Of a stretch of DNA of 64,000 nt, positions 9,090 through 21,302 are shown piece after piece. Position 1 is the first letter of the stretch; every line of letters starts with the position of its first letter. The translations under genes were made by a program, and so were the position numbers. Origin of the DNA: Cylicocyclus nassatus (Eukaryota; Nematoda; Chromadorea; Rhabditida; Strongylidae); assembly GCA_958299035.1 (NCBI GenBank), contig CATQJL010000001.1, positions 34,200,780 through 34,264,779 on the forward strand, written 5' to 3'. Below the pieces are notes generated by a model. It had not been told where the DNA came from. It saw nothing but the letters and a program-made list of their open reading frames with translations, and did not search any database.

Positions 9090-11395
9090 AAAAACTTTGG
9101 ATAGCTACCAAGACAAAATCATAATGTCATTAATCATAATCAAAAAAATTTCTTGTCTCCCGCTCTCGTCAATCACAATTTCCTCTCTTTTGTGTATGAC
9201 TGCAATCTTCAACAACACGTTAACTTCCCTACTAGAGGGGATTCAGTCATTAATCTTGTATTTTCTTCTCACGAATTAGTTGAAAACGTTGCTGTCCTCC
9301 CATCTTTTGGCACTTCAGACCATAACGTAGTTAAGTTTGAGATTGAATTTAGTGCGAGCAAAAACAATTTTGTTCCATATCCTAACCTTCGCAAAGCTAA
9401 TTTTTCAGAGATAAGTAAAGCTCTCGAAGACATTGACTGGTTCACTCTTTTTGAAAACTATGAGTCTGTCGAAGATCTCTAAAACGTTTTTGCAAGACCT
9501 TGTATCTACTCTTCTCTAAGCACGTACCTTTTCGCTTTTCGCCAGTTCAACAACAAAATTATCCTGTGCATATACAGAATCTTTTGGAACAAAAGATCAG
9601 ACTTTTTTCGCAATTACATGATCCTCTACACATGTATTGTACAAGAAAGTTTGTGAGGACATAAACTACCACATTAAGAGATACTTGGCAAATCGCGAAA
9701 GACGTCTTTCTAGATGCACTTTAAAAGAACTTTATGGTTATTTCAGAAGTAGAACTAAAGGACAGCAAAGTATTTATAAATTAGTCGACGATCAAGGCCA
9801 TCTATCTCTAAGCGAAAGGGATAAAGCTGAAGCACTAGGAAACTACTTCGCTTCGTCCTTCACTGAAGACACTTTTGACACACGCGATAATGAGATTGCT
9901 CTTGGCCATACTATAGTTCGAGTATCTTCTTGTTGCCCTGAGTTTACATCTAACCCGTAAAGATTCAGCGGATCTTAGAAAACTGAAAGCTACAACAACT
10001 TTAGCATACGATGGAATTCCTCAGATTGTTTTTCGTAAATGTGCGCATGCCTTGGTTACCCTTTAGCTTTGATATTCAATGCTTCTTTGCCATTTGGAGA
10101 GGTACCAAAGGTTTGGAAGGAGGCTTTGGTAACAGCTATACCCAAGCGCGAACAATGCAACGCTCTATCCAATTTTCGTCCAATAAGTATTACAGCTCCA
10201 GCTGGGAAAATACTAGAAAAGCTTTGAAAGACATTCTATTCGATTGGTTAGAACAAAACAGTATTTTTCCGTCAAGTCAAAATGGATTCCTCCAAGGGGG
10301 GTTCACCACTGCATTACTCGCTGACTCAGTTTTTGATTGGATCAGTGCTTTGAATCAAGGAAAATCTGTGGACATAGTTTTCTTCGACTCTCCAAAGCTT
10401 TTGATCGCGTGGTGCATTCCAAGCTACCTTTGAACTTGAAAATTATGGAATTCGTGGACATCTGCTTGTTTGGAAGGCATCTTACCTGCAAAATCGCGGG
10501 ATGACTGTTCGCGTTGGGACTAGTTTCTCCAAACGTTTTGCAGGAGTGGGGTACCTCAGGTTGGCATACTGTCACCTCTGCTTTTTCTCGTTTACGCAGC
10601 AGATCTGCCTTCTTTCTTGAAACACATTCAGACATTAAAATTCAAATCTTCGCAGACGACATAAAAACCTATTTCTGCTACTCAGAACCAGAGCAACGTA
10701 GCATACCAAGCAATCTCATCTTCTATACAAAATATGCTTTTCTGGTCTGAAGAGTGGGTCTTCCGGTTAACGCTCTCAAAACTAAGGTCATGCATTTAGG
10801 AAAATCTGCCAGTCCCACTTATGTATGTGATGGAGTCACTCTCGAACATTGTAGTCTCACAGAAAATTTGGGCGTTTTTGTCGATGATCAGCTAAAATTT
10901 TCGTTTCACTATGATACTGTCACCAAAAAAGCACTTTCAGTTCTATTTATCATACTTAGAAGAATTCACTGTAACGATGCAAAGATCTTGATCAGAATGT
11001 ACAAGACTTTTGTTTTACCTCTTATGGAATACGGATCTCCGTCTGGAGTCCTTTCTCCAAGAAAAATACGGAAAAACTAGAAAAAGTGCAAAAAACTTAC
11101 TAGAACAGTTTTTTACGGATGCTTCCCGAATTCTGACTATCCTCAATCCTTGCCCCCTTACAGTGACAGACTTTTTGCCTTAGGTCTACGAAGTCTAAAA
11201 AACAGACGTATATGCAATGATCTAGTCTTTTGCTTCCGCATCCTGAGGTTGGAAACCAGATTAATACCTAGTAAATACTGGTTCAGGCCCTGCAGCATTC
11301 GCACAGGTGCATTTTCCATCGGATACCGTAAATTAGGAAATAGATTTCTTTCCAATGCCTTTAATTCATTCGTTTGCCGCACAATGTCAAGATAG
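9090..11395 (+). pseudogene. CR1-like LINE, 5'-truncated and frameshifted (right-arm copy)
   Basis: The order on the plus strand is: endonuclease tail 9,153-9,482; linker/RT start 9,637-9,960 (IYKLVDDQGHLSLSERDKA); RT motifs 10,011-10,433 (AYDGIPQIVF, NFRPISI, QNGFLQGGF); FADD box near 10,650 (FADDIKTYFCY); thumb and C-terminus 10,754-11,395. Frames change at least five times. This copy has an extra frame break near 10,700 relative to the left arm. The family call rests on the endonuclease tail and the C-terminal Leu-rich segment. Confidence 0.8.
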
Positions 11396-11597
11396 CTTAG
11401 CCTGTTGCCGAGCGAAATAGTCTCTTGCAAGAATTCTAAAGAATTTCGGAGAAGACTAGCATCTGTAAACGTTTTGCAAACTTTGAATATTGGTGGCTAC
11501 TAAAGATTCGTTGACATCTCCTTGTTTTGCAAGGATTTGTTAATAATGACCTCTTTCGCCAAAATTCGTTGATAATCGCCGGTTTTGCTAGAAACTT

Positions 11598-11663
11598 TCT
11601 AATTCGTCTACTATGACAGCAAGATTTTCCTCTAATTCGTCTACTATGACAGCAAGATTTTCC
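11598..11663. repeat. 33-bp tandem duplication (right-arm copy)
   Basis: Mirror of 2,279-2,344: two perfect copies of a 33-bp unit containing GTCTACTATGACAGCAAG. Confidence 0.85.
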
Positions 11664-12046
11664 CGTTTTGACTGAATTGCTCAATGAAAACACCGGAAAT
11701 TCGTGGAACTCGCTTCCATGCGCGTTGTGTGGTACTTATTCGCTTGCGTTTGCAACAGCGAAATTGTGGTCGCTCTCGCGTTTGGTGATCGATGCCCCAC
11801 GTCATCATCTTGTGTGACCTTTCGCACGCATATACGTGTGTGATTCTGTCACCGCTATATGCTCACAAGGAAACGATACTCGGTGTCCGTAGCTTTTTGA
11901 GATGAGTTGTACACCATTACACTCGTCTTGGAGCGCTGATTCCGAATCTGTCTTCCGTTTCTGCTAATCGCTTCAAAGATATTGTAAAGGATTGTGTGGG
12001 CTTTGGCTGTCCACTGAAATATGTTCAAAGCGGCAGCAGCGAGGGT

Positions 12047-12117
12047 GCGCGTGTGGTCTAGTGGTTAGCGCGATAGGCTCATGAGTTGATGCAGGTGTAG
12101 GTTCGAATCCTTCTGTG
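12047..12117 (+). repeat. tRNA-derived repeat, copy 2 (right arm)
   Basis: A box TGGTCTAGTGG at 12,054 and B box GGTTCGAATCC at 12,100. The pol III promoter spacing is intact but there is no paired acceptor stem. The related flank (11,880-12,170) recurs inverted at 12,240-12,540. Confidence 0.5.
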
Positions 12118-12297
12118 TTTTTCAGTTTTGCGTTGCCTCAATAAACCTTCTTTCGTATCTTCGAGCTAACTGAACGCCCTTACTCTTCAGAAAATGTGGA
12201 ATTTAAAAATTTACTATTTGCGTTAAAATGTATCCAATGACCATAATTCGAGAGAATCTCGAACAACTTTAATTGAGGTAGTGCAAAATAAAAACAC

Positions 12298-12366
12298 AAA
12301 AGGATTTGAACCTACACATGTATCAAGTTATGAGGCTATCACACTAATCACTAGACAATAACATGG
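12298..12366 (-). repeat. tRNA-derived repeat, copy 1 (right arm, inverted)
   Basis: Minus-strand B box GGTTCAAATCC and A-box-like TTGTCTAGTG. It is more diverged than its partner at 12,047 and is the mirror of 1,579-1,648. Confidence 0.5.
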
Positions 12367-13546
12367 CGCCGGTAGAGGCCGTTCTGGTGACCATACCTTG
12401 GGCGGATAAAGTTGGCTTGAAATTCCTCCATAACTTCTTTCAAAGAAACGATTAGCAGAAACGGAAGTCAGATTCGGAATCAGCGTTTGAAGGCGAGTGT
12501 AATGGTATACATCTCGTCTCAAAAGGCCACGGACATTGAGTATCGTTCCCTTGTCAGTTGAGAGATTAAGCCATGCGTGTCAAACGCATTTCCAAAAAGT
12601 AGTCATGATGATTTTGAAGGGATTTTGATGATATTCACTGTCATTTCGCATGATGACTTACAATTTCCATAGTTTACTATCTTTTAAAGAGTTTGGAAAA
12701 GTTCTCTTGGCATGGAATAGCCGTTTGAGGATATCGAAGATAAGTGAGCGCTCTACCTAGAGGTCCCCCTTCTTGTCGCCCAGGGTCCCTGACGGATTTG
12801 TCCGCCCGGGTTAAGCTGGTCAGCCGAGCCCTGGTAATTTCTGACCTTATAATGCGTTCGGGTAAGGGAAAAGAAACTCGGCAGAGCCCTACTCACTTTT
12901 TGGAGAAGGAGAACGACCTGATCAATCCGGCAAGGGACAAGTGATCCAATCCCAGTTGTTGCGTTCTGTGTTGTGTTTTTTTCTTTCTTTTTTGTTCTGT
13001 TTCGGTGCACTCCTGTGTATTAAATAAACAAATAAATAATGGCCTAACCCGCGCAAATCCTGATACAGGTTTGATCCTGTTTCAGTGTCCTCTTAGGCTG
13101 TATATTGGAACGCATCTGCCCTTACCTGCAACAGCAACAGTGACGAGCAACAGAAACAGAATCACAATATTGCAGTGAGACACATACAAAATCAGTTGAA
13201 ATCGCTAATTTTAGCTATGAGGCTTGCACGTTTTCACCAGAAAAATGCTAAATATCTTCGCCAGTTGCACTAGGTTTGCTGTTTCCACTGTGCTACCTTC
13301 CCCCAAAATGTGAAGTGCTTGGAAAGCGCTGGCTCAGAAAGCGTGAGGTAATCTTGAATCAATCACCCTCTGGCATGGTGGTTGCTTTCCTCAAGGTTCT
13401 GGGGCTTGTGGAAGGTCAGCCGAAAACAGAGCAAACTCAGACAGTTTGAAATATGCATGCTCTTTGAAGCAATGAAAGCAAATCAAGGTTTGCATCTACA
13501 GCACATGACATATCAACAAGAGGGTTTATTAATCACACTTGACCAA

Positions 13547-13842
13547 TCAGGCCAAGTCAGGATCAGGACGAGAGTAATCTGGAGCCGGTATCTTAACAAA
13601 CTGCAGAAGAGAATTGCTGGTGCAATTCTTGATGCACGCGGAATAAACACCAAAGTCTCCTTTCTCGAGTTGTTCTTGACACTCCTGCTTGCACTGCAAA
13701 ATTATTGATTTGGATTCCAGCAACTTAGATTATATAAAGTATTGGAACTTACGAAGTTTGCTAGTTGTTTTATCTGTTCGAAATTAATGTTGGCAGCAAC
13801 AGTGACGAACAACAGAAACAGAACCACAATATTGGAAGACAT
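13547..13842 (-). CDS. Secreted four-cysteine peptide, right-arm copy
   Basis: Mirror of the gene at 101-396: ATG at 13,842, exon 1 to about 13,753, a short GT-AG intron, exon 2 with two CX3C pairs, stop at 13,547-13,549. No change in the cysteines was seen. It lies 43 bp after the stop of the membrane-protein exon (13,886), with the same TTATTTCAG acceptor. If the inverted repeat is real this is a second gene copy; if it is an artefact the two are one locus. Confidence 0.6.
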
Positions 13843-13885
13843 TGACTGAAATAAGAAAAAAGCCCTTCACAGTTTTTTTTAGAAA

Positions 13886-14022
13886 TTACTCTTTTGGTGA
13901 ACTTCGAAACCTTCTCAGGCCCGTATGCACTAATATCCCTGCAGCGAGGGAAGCGGCAACCCCAATGATGAAGAGCTCAGCGGCGTCCGCATGCCACTTC
14001 CTGAGAAGGTCGCCACTCTTCT
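13886..14022 (-). CDS. Last exon of small single-span membrane protein
   Basis: After a possible acceptor (CCCCGCAG, 14,023-14,030), the frame reads SGDLLRKWHADAAELF, then a hydrophobic stretch IIGVAASLAAGILV, then a basic tail ending RSSPKE and a stop at 13,886-13,888. Upstream exons were not found. The sequence beyond 14,025 is an inverted copy of the exon's own 3' part, so the true upstream exon may have been lost or misassembled. The family is unrecognised. Confidence 0.45.
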
Positions 14023-14053
14023 CTGCGGGGATATTAATGCATACGGGCCTTAG
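13917..14053. repeat. Short hairpin at the edge of inverted repeat I
   Basis: 13,917-13,944 (AGGCCCGTATGCACTAATAT...) is inverted at 14,025-14,053 (...ATATTAATGCATACGGGCCT), with about 80 bp between. It sits exactly where the arm leaves the window on the other side. Confidence 0.7.
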
Positions 14054-14559
14054 GATGTACGTAAATAGGAGACACGCCAGTTGTAAGCCTAATGTTTCTA
14101 TGTTGTTTTCTTGCAAAGAATTTTTTGCATTTTCATTTTTAGTAGTGTAGCTGACTCGTCAAAGTACAACGGTTGACAGAAAGTTGAGAAATGTTGCACT
14201 TTCATATTTCAGCACGGACGCTAATATCCTTATGCCTTCATTCCTCACATATGATGGGTTCAAGTCGATATCACTGTTTCGAAAGTGGCATGTAGCGTGA
14301 TGCAGCCTGATGCTTTGGCTTTGAATCTGTAGTCGCTCCTGCTAGATACTGCAAAATTTGAGCGCTTAGCGCCTAAAAATGCATCGAGCTTCACATTGAG
14401 CATTGCAATCGTCCTTATGGTTAAGCGTTTGTAAAGAAGTATCGTATTGCAAAAATGAGTTGCTCACATTTTCATTGCACGAAGTAATGACACCCATAAT
14501 TTTTTCAATGATCAGCCCTTATTGCTTGATTTCGCAAAAACACATTTTTCTACTTTGAT

Positions 14560-17500
14560 AAGATTTCAGTGGCAGTCATTTAGAATTAAGGAGTATCGAC
14601 AATTGGCGTGTTCTTCGATGTTGAGGCATGTTCATGATTACAACATTATAATTAGTAGTCCTGTTACCCACTGGGAGACTGGTGAATTTTTAACACACAT
14701 TTTCAAATATTACGCTGTCCCAAAAGTAGACTACTTTTTCAAATAAATTAAGCACTTTTTCGTGTTTTTGGTAGACTTAGGGTATCATTCAATAGAGCAG
14801 ATTAAGCTCTACAAAATGATTAACAGGATCTGCCTAAGTTGCATTCCTTGTAATGAAGCCAAAAAAAGCTGTTCACGCTTTTTCGAGTAATGCAAAGTTT
14901 GTGCGGGTGGATCAAAAAATTCATTATTCAGAGCACTACAAGCGGTGGGGAAAGACTTATAGATGGGCATGATTTACATTTAAAATGAGTTGAAATTGAT
15001 AATGAAGTTGCATCAGGCAGTCCTTAAATACTCAATTTCGTACCATACACTTCCCTGCTCAAACAAAAACAATTTGTCACTATAGCTGCATGCACTTGTT
15101 TTACTACCCATCGGTAACAGTTTACCGAATGCTCTTCTCAAATATTATAGATTTCAAATTGAAACAGATATATGTTATTGGGAAGCGACATGGTAAGTCT
15201 GGCATGACAGCTGTATGCCCTAGATTTGTCGGATCTCTGCTACTACTAGAAGTTAATGTAAACAATGTAAAGCATTTTGGATGTCAAATCGTATTGCAGA
15301 AAATCAAATAGGCAAGATGAACCTTACAAAGAGAAAAACATGCAATTTTGGATGTATTTACCGAATTGCGATGAGCACGTAGCCCGATATGCCACGTTTC
15401 TTGCGGTTACATGGCAAAATTCTGCATACTCCTCTTTCCAAGGTGTCGTTCTTCTGTGCCACGAACACAGTGCACAATGATTTGCTGCGCCTCTAATGAG
15501 TGCTCATTGTCTAACCACCTTGCTAACACAAAACCGCTCATAATTTTTCGAAAGAAAAACCGCCGCACTCCGCCAGAGTTCACCGTCCGCGGAGTTCGCC
15601 ATAACTTGCATGAGAATGAAAGAATTCTCCATTTAAGAACCCGCTTGACTCAGCGGGCGAAGCGCATCTTGTGATGAATAGGAGTGCTAATCGTAGGCAG
15701 TCAGTTTTCACCAGTTTCTCCAAATTTTGCTTAAAGAATTACCCAGCGTGCTGACAACAACATTAACTTTGATGCTGCTGGTGGGACACCAAAGAGATAC
15801 TGTGGCAGTAGCAAAAATCACTTTGCTCGATTTGCTCCAAAATGTGCTCCGTGTGATCATTGGTGCGCTGAGAGCGGTAATCAGTATACCTGTCAAAAAA
15901 GCTTAAATTATCTCACAGCTTTTGTAGAAGCTAATTAGAGTGCTTCAACCACTGACAAACAGACTTTAAACTCACTGACTCCAAAAGGATTTTCGAGCCA
16001 TCTCAAAAGAGTAACTCCTCTTTTTTCTGAACTTTACTGTGTTTAATATATAGCACATATCTCAGACTCTTTGCTGTACCCTTACAAAAAGTTTTGACCA
16101 TATAGACTGCAGTCTTGAATGAAAAGGAGGAGCTTGTTCAAGTTCCTTCACAATTATTAGGTTGGCACATAAGTTTGCAACTTTTTCAGTGACTTTTTTC
16201 CTATTCTATGTAGCATTCTCATTTTGTGGCGTCATGTAGGTCGTGATGTAAGCTGCAAGTCTGCGCAAACCGTTTGATTCTTGATAACGTAGTACAAAAA
16301 ATCTAAGCATTTTCTGAAAACTGCTGAAAATCGAGGTTTTACGATTTTTGGCAAACATGAAGCCCTACGAAACCTGATTTAAACATATGAAAAAGCAATT
16401 ATAGGCAGCATGTAGCTGGAAGTTGGCACATTGGAATCAGTGAAAAAGAAATGAAATTTAAACACAAATTAAGGTGGTGTGCCTTTGAGAAGTTGAACAA
16501 GTCAAATGCGTCAAGTTTTTAAGGCAATTTGTCGATAACTGAGCTGCGAAAAGTCAGAATTCGCTATAACTTTGCACTATAGGGTAATCCTATGCGGTAA
16601 ACACGAATATCCCATTTATTTGTCGCTAAGATGAAATTCATTTTTTGATTTCACGAACGAGGCCTTTTCATGCGAAACGGATCTCATTTTTGTGATCAGC
16701 ATGTTAAATAAGCCCTACAGGCCAAGTTTCAGCAAAATCTGATGCATTCTAAAAAATTTTCCATAGTACCGTAAGCCTACGTAATCCTCACATAAGATGG
16801 TAAAATTCGGCAGAAATGTGTGCATTAGAAGCTTACATCATATTCCTTATATTGCCAAAAAATGAATGCGCTACGTTCAAGTAGACAAAAGTTATACAAA
16901 AAGTTGCATTACTTATGTGCCAACCTAATATTAACCCTTAAAAAATCGCATTCTAACATTCTTAAAATTACCAATTTTGATTTGTGTGCCGCGTTCACAA
17001 GGGCCCGTAGTAAACCCCTCTTAGTCGTCACAACATAGAGGGAGCGATAGCTCGGAGTATTTCGCAAGACTATAGCGAGCTATCCGTAGGGCGCCGCAAA
17101 ACGAGCGTCTCTGCGCGCCGTCGAACCGCTGATGACCTCGATAACAGCTTCCATACGCGCTGCGCTATGGGTACAGATATGCTAGGGTATTTGCTTAGCA
17201 AGACAAGAATGCAGTATACTATTCTTGTTAGAGGCTGGCAAATCAGTCAGAGGAAATTCAATGACTGACTATCCTCGCGTGAGCGCACCTATTTCCCCAC
17301 TTTTTAAATTCATTATCTTATGTTTGCATCAGTATTGATAGGGAAACGCAGTTGATTTATGTCTCTTGCAGAATTAGGTTTCTTGCGCACCGTGCTGTGA
17401 GAAGGAGCGCCAATATCCGCTACGACAGAACCATATTTGACTCTTCTCAGTGAAATTTGGGCGTGCCAGTCACGTGTCAGCCCGTGTCGGATTCGTGTCA

Positions 17501-17881
17501 GCCTTCATAATAAATCCTATCCTTTCATAACCTCTTAGACAGGCGTGCCAGCCCGTGCCAGATTCGTGCTACTCCGTGCCGAGGCACTGATAGACTAACA
17601 GCGCGCACGTTCACCGCGCTGTATACTACTACGCCATGCTTTGCTAGGGAAAGGATACACAAGCAATAGCAAATAGAGCAGTTGCAGCAAATCAGTATGG
17701 GAAAACGATATGCACGCCTGCTCCGTAAGTATTGTTGAAGAGTTAGTTACTACTTTTGCAATTATTGCGAAACAGCGTATATAAGGAACCTCAACATAGC
17801 TTGTAGTTAGCGCAGCGCCAGTGTGCGAGGCTGGTGTGCTAAATTGGGGGAAAAGTTCCATGCTACACTGTCTTTTGCATT
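14560..17881. repeat. Left arm of diverged inverted repeat II
   Basis: Complementary to 18,393-20,933 with many substitutions. Anchor blocks are: outer end TAAGATTTCAGTGGCAG; ACTCCGCCAGAGTTCACCGT near 15,565; CATAGAGGGAGCGATAGC near 17,035; and inner end TACACTGTCTTTTGCAT. The 772-bp mariner insertion makes this arm longer. Open frames in it (for example 15,411-15,674) recur in the opposite arm but show no known domain. The whole 6.4-kb structure may be a giant fold-back transposon. Confidence 0.8.
16157..16928. mobile_element. Mariner-type MITE inserted in one arm only
   Basis: Terminal inverted repeats TTAGGTTGGCACATAAGT and ACTTATGTGCCAACCTAA, flanked by TA (16,155-16,156 and 16,929-16,930). 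The right arm of inverted repeat II has the uninterrupted site caatTAttaaccc at about 19,340-19,350. No transposase frame; nonautonomous. Confidence 0.9.
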
Positions 17882-18392
17882 CTGCGATCAATATCAACAG
17901 CTGATAGCCGCCTAACAGTCCGAGCAATGCGCCTCTCCCTATTCTCTAGGTACTTCTGCTGCTGCCGTTTTGGAATTTCAAAATGGTGGGTTTATTTTGA
18001 CTAAAAAATATATTAGACTCATAATTAGTCATATTTTTCGTATCTATGCAGTTTTTCTTCTTTTATTTGGCAATGCACCTTGTTTGAGCAAAAAATCCCT
18101 TCTTCGTGCCGAAATTTCGCAAATTCTTGACCTCTTCTTCAATCTTGGGGTAGTTTCGACCACATACCCTTGCTGACTTCTGTTCGTTAGCCATGCACCT
18201 CTCGTTTCCTTTCGTTTTCATGAGAAAGGACCGTCTAGCGTTATGGCTGATGAAATCGCCCTTTTTGAACGGACTGAATGCTGATGATACTATTTTGATT
18301 TTTCTTGTGCATTTTCAGTGTGTATTGTACGTCTTAAATTCCACTTTCTCTTTGTTAAAAGGAAATTCTGATTAACGTTTTGTTGCCAGCAA
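17882..18392. other. Spacer of inverted repeat II
   Basis: About 510 bp not shared between the arms. Two short plus-strand frames (17,970-18,176 and 18,193-18,375) and a minus-strand frame with CGRNYPKIEEEVKNL were inspected. None gives a confident domain. Confidence 0.4.
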
Positions 18393-20933
18393 AATGCAAA
18401 AGACAGTGTAGCATGGAACTTTTCCCCCAACGTTTAGCACACCAGCCTCGCACACTGGCGCTGCGCTAACTACAAGCTATGTTGAGGTTCCTTATATACG
18501 CTGTTTCGCAATAATTGCAAAAGTAGTAACTAACTCTTCAACAATACTTACGGAGCAGGCGTGCATATCGTTTTCCCATACTGATTTGCTGCAACTGCTC
18601 TATTTGCTACGTGTATCCTTTCCCTAGCAAAGCATGGCGTAGTAGTATACAGCGCGGCGAACGTGCGCGCTGTTAATCCATCAGTGCCTCGGCACGGAGT
18701 AGCACGAATCTGGCACGGGCTGGCACGCCTGTCTAAGAGGTTATAAAAGGATGGGATTTATTATGAAGGCTGACACGAATCCGACACGGGCTGACACGTG
18801 ACTGGCACGCCCAAATTTCACTGAGAAGAGCCAAATATGGTTCCGTCGTAGCGGATATTGGCGCTCCTTCTCACAGCACGGTGCGCAAGAAACCTAATTC
18901 TGCAAGAGACATAAATCAACTGCGTTTCCCTATCAATACTGATGCAAACATAAGATAATGAATTTAAAAAGTGGGGAAATAGGTGCGCTCACGCGAGGAT
19001 AGTCAGTCATTGAATTTCCTCTGACTGATTTGCCAGCCTCCAACAAGAATAGTATACTGCATTCTTGTCTTGCTAAGCAAATACCCTAGCATATCTGTAC
19101 CCATAGCGCAGCGCGTATGGGGGCTGTTATCGAGGTCATCAGCGGTTCGACGACGCGCAGAGACGCTCGTTTTGCGGCGCCCTACGGATAGCTCGCTATA
19201 GTCTTGCGAAATACTCCGAGCTATCGCTCCCTCTATGTTGTGACGACTAAGAGGGGTTTACTACGGGCCCCTGTGAACGCGGCACACAAATCAAAATTGG
19301 TAATTTTAAGAATGTTAGAATGCAATTTTTTAAGGGTTAATAATTGTGAAGGAACTTGAACAAGCTCCTCCTTCTCATTCAAGACTGCAGTCTTTCTGGT
19401 CAAAACTTTTTGTAAGGGTACAGCAAAGAGTCTGAGTATATGTGCTATATACTAAACACAGTACAGTTCAAAAAAGAGGAGTTACTCTTTTAAGATGGCT
19501 CGAAAATCCTTTTGGAGTCAGTGAGTTTAAAGTCTGTTTGTCAATGGTTGAAGCACTCTAATTAGCTTCTACCAAAGCTGTGAGATAATTTAAGCTTTTT
19601 TGACAGGTATACTGATTACCGCTCTCAGCGCACCGATAATCACACGGAGCACATTCTGGAGCAAAGTGATTTTTGCTACTGCCACAGTATCTCTTTGATG
19701 TCCCACCAGCAGCATCAAAGTTAATGTTGTTGTCAGCACGCTGGGTAATTCTTTAAGCAAAATTTGGAGAAACTGGTGAAAACTGACTGCCTACGATTAG
19801 CACTCCTATTCATCACAAGATGCGCTTCGCCCGCTGAGTCAAGCGGGTTCTTAAATGGAGAATTCTTTCATTCTCATGCAAGTTATGGCGAACTCCGCGG
19901 ACGGTGAACTCTGGCGGAGTGCGGCGGTTTTTCTTTTGAAAAATTATGAGCGGTTTTGTGTTCGCAAGGTGGTTAGACGATGAGCACTTATTAGAAGCGC
20001 AGCAAATCATTGTGCACTGTGTTCGTGGCACAGGAGAACGACACCTTGGAAACAGGAGTGAGCAGAAATTTTGCCATCTAACCATTGCAAGAAACGTGGC
20101 ATCTTGTGCTAAATGCCCATGCAGTTCGGTAACTACATCAAAATAGCATGTTTTTCTCTATTCCTAAGGGCACAGCTGTTACTACGTGATGTTTATCTTC
20201 TCTATTTGAATTTCTGCGGTACGATCTGATATCCAACATGCTTTACAATGTTTACATGGGGTTCTAGTAGTAATAACACAGATCCTTTACAAAAGTTCTA
20301 GGACATACAGCTGTCATGCCAGCTTATTATGTTACTTTCCAATAACCTATATCTGATTCAATCTGAGATCTATTTGAGAAGAGCATTCGGTAAACTGTTA
20401 CCGATGGGTAGTAAAACAAATGCATGCAGCTATAGTGACAAATTATTTCTGTTTGAGCAGGGAAGTGTACGGTACGAAATTGAGTAATTGAGAACTGCCT
20501 GATGAGACCTCATTATCAATTTCAGCACTCAAATGTAAGTCATGTCCGTCTGTAAGTCCTTCTCTACCGGTTGTAGTGCTCCGGAAAATGAATTGTTTGA
20601 ACCACCCGCACAAAGGTTTGTTTTTCTATTTTGGCTTAAAACTTTACAAGGAATGCGACTTAGCGGATTCTTGATGAATATTTTGTAGAGCTTGATCTAC
20701 TCTATCGAAAGATACCCTAGGTTTACTAGAAAAACAAAAACAGCTTGTTTTATTCAAAAAGGAGTTTACTTTTGGGACAATCTATTTTTCAAAATGTGTG
20801 TTAAAAATTCAACAGTCTTTAGCGGGTTACAGTGTTACTAATTATAATGTTAAAATCATAGACACGCCTCATTACGAAGAACTCGCCGTATTCGATAACC
20901 TCTGGTTCTAAGTGACTGCCACTGAAATCTTAC
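18393..20933. repeat. Right arm of diverged inverted repeat II
   Basis: Mirror of 14,560-17,881 without the mariner insertion. The outer end is CTGCCACTGAAATCTTA at 20,917-20,933. Confidence 0.8.
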
Positions 20934-21018
20934 TGAAAAGAAAAAATATGTCTTGTTCCAGAAACAAACATATATTACACAGGAAAAATCCTATTGAATG
21001 TGTTAATCTTTGTTTCAG

Positions 21019-21302
21019 AAAACGATGATAGCCAAGACGACAATGACAACGATTGCCAACACAGACATAGAGCAGGATTGATCCTCATATCAGTGCTGCT
21101 CTATGTCCGTGTTGCTAATCAAGTCAATCCGGTCGATGTTTTGCACGTTGTGAGTTTTCGTTTGAGACCAAATCGTGCAGTTTATTATTTCAGTGTCTTA
21201 CAGTGCAAGCCTGAATGCTTAGGAAAACAAGAAATCAACGAATGCAATCATTGCATGAGATTCGTTCTTGAACAATTAATAAAAGGAAGAGCTAGTCCAT
21301 GA
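21019..21302 (+). pseudogene. Paralogue of the four-cysteine peptide, start codon not evident
   Basis: After an acceptor TTTGTTTCAG (ends 21,018), the open frame contains a signal-like core GLILISVLLYVRVANQ but no ATG downstream of the acceptor. Exon 1 ends at 21,149 (GTGAGT). A 54-bp intron without stops runs to 21,203 (CTTACAG). Exon 2 begins CKPEC and continues to CNHC, with stop at 21,300-21,302. Phase and CKxEC start match the gene at 101. If unspliced, the frame stays open from an ATG at 20,994, so a different start or an upstream exon is possible. Confidence 0.45.

Larger units (their letters stand above)
8377..13942. repeat. Right arm of giant inverted repeat I
   Basis: Reverse complement of 1-5,568. 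It carries native sequence at 8,791-8,816 where the left arm has the SMART primer. It begins inside the GGCAGTGTC-ended MITE, which is therefore truncated here. Confidence 0.93.

Noticed and set aside
12744..13010. Basic or Arg-rich frames near 12.8-13.0 kb (mirror 933-1,199)
   Set aside because: They lie in a dispersed repeat, with no domain and no splice support.
15411..20085. Mirror-image ~88-residue frames in inverted repeat II
   Set aside because: Similar frames on both arms reflect the shared repeat. There is no recognisable domain, and start codons differ between arms.
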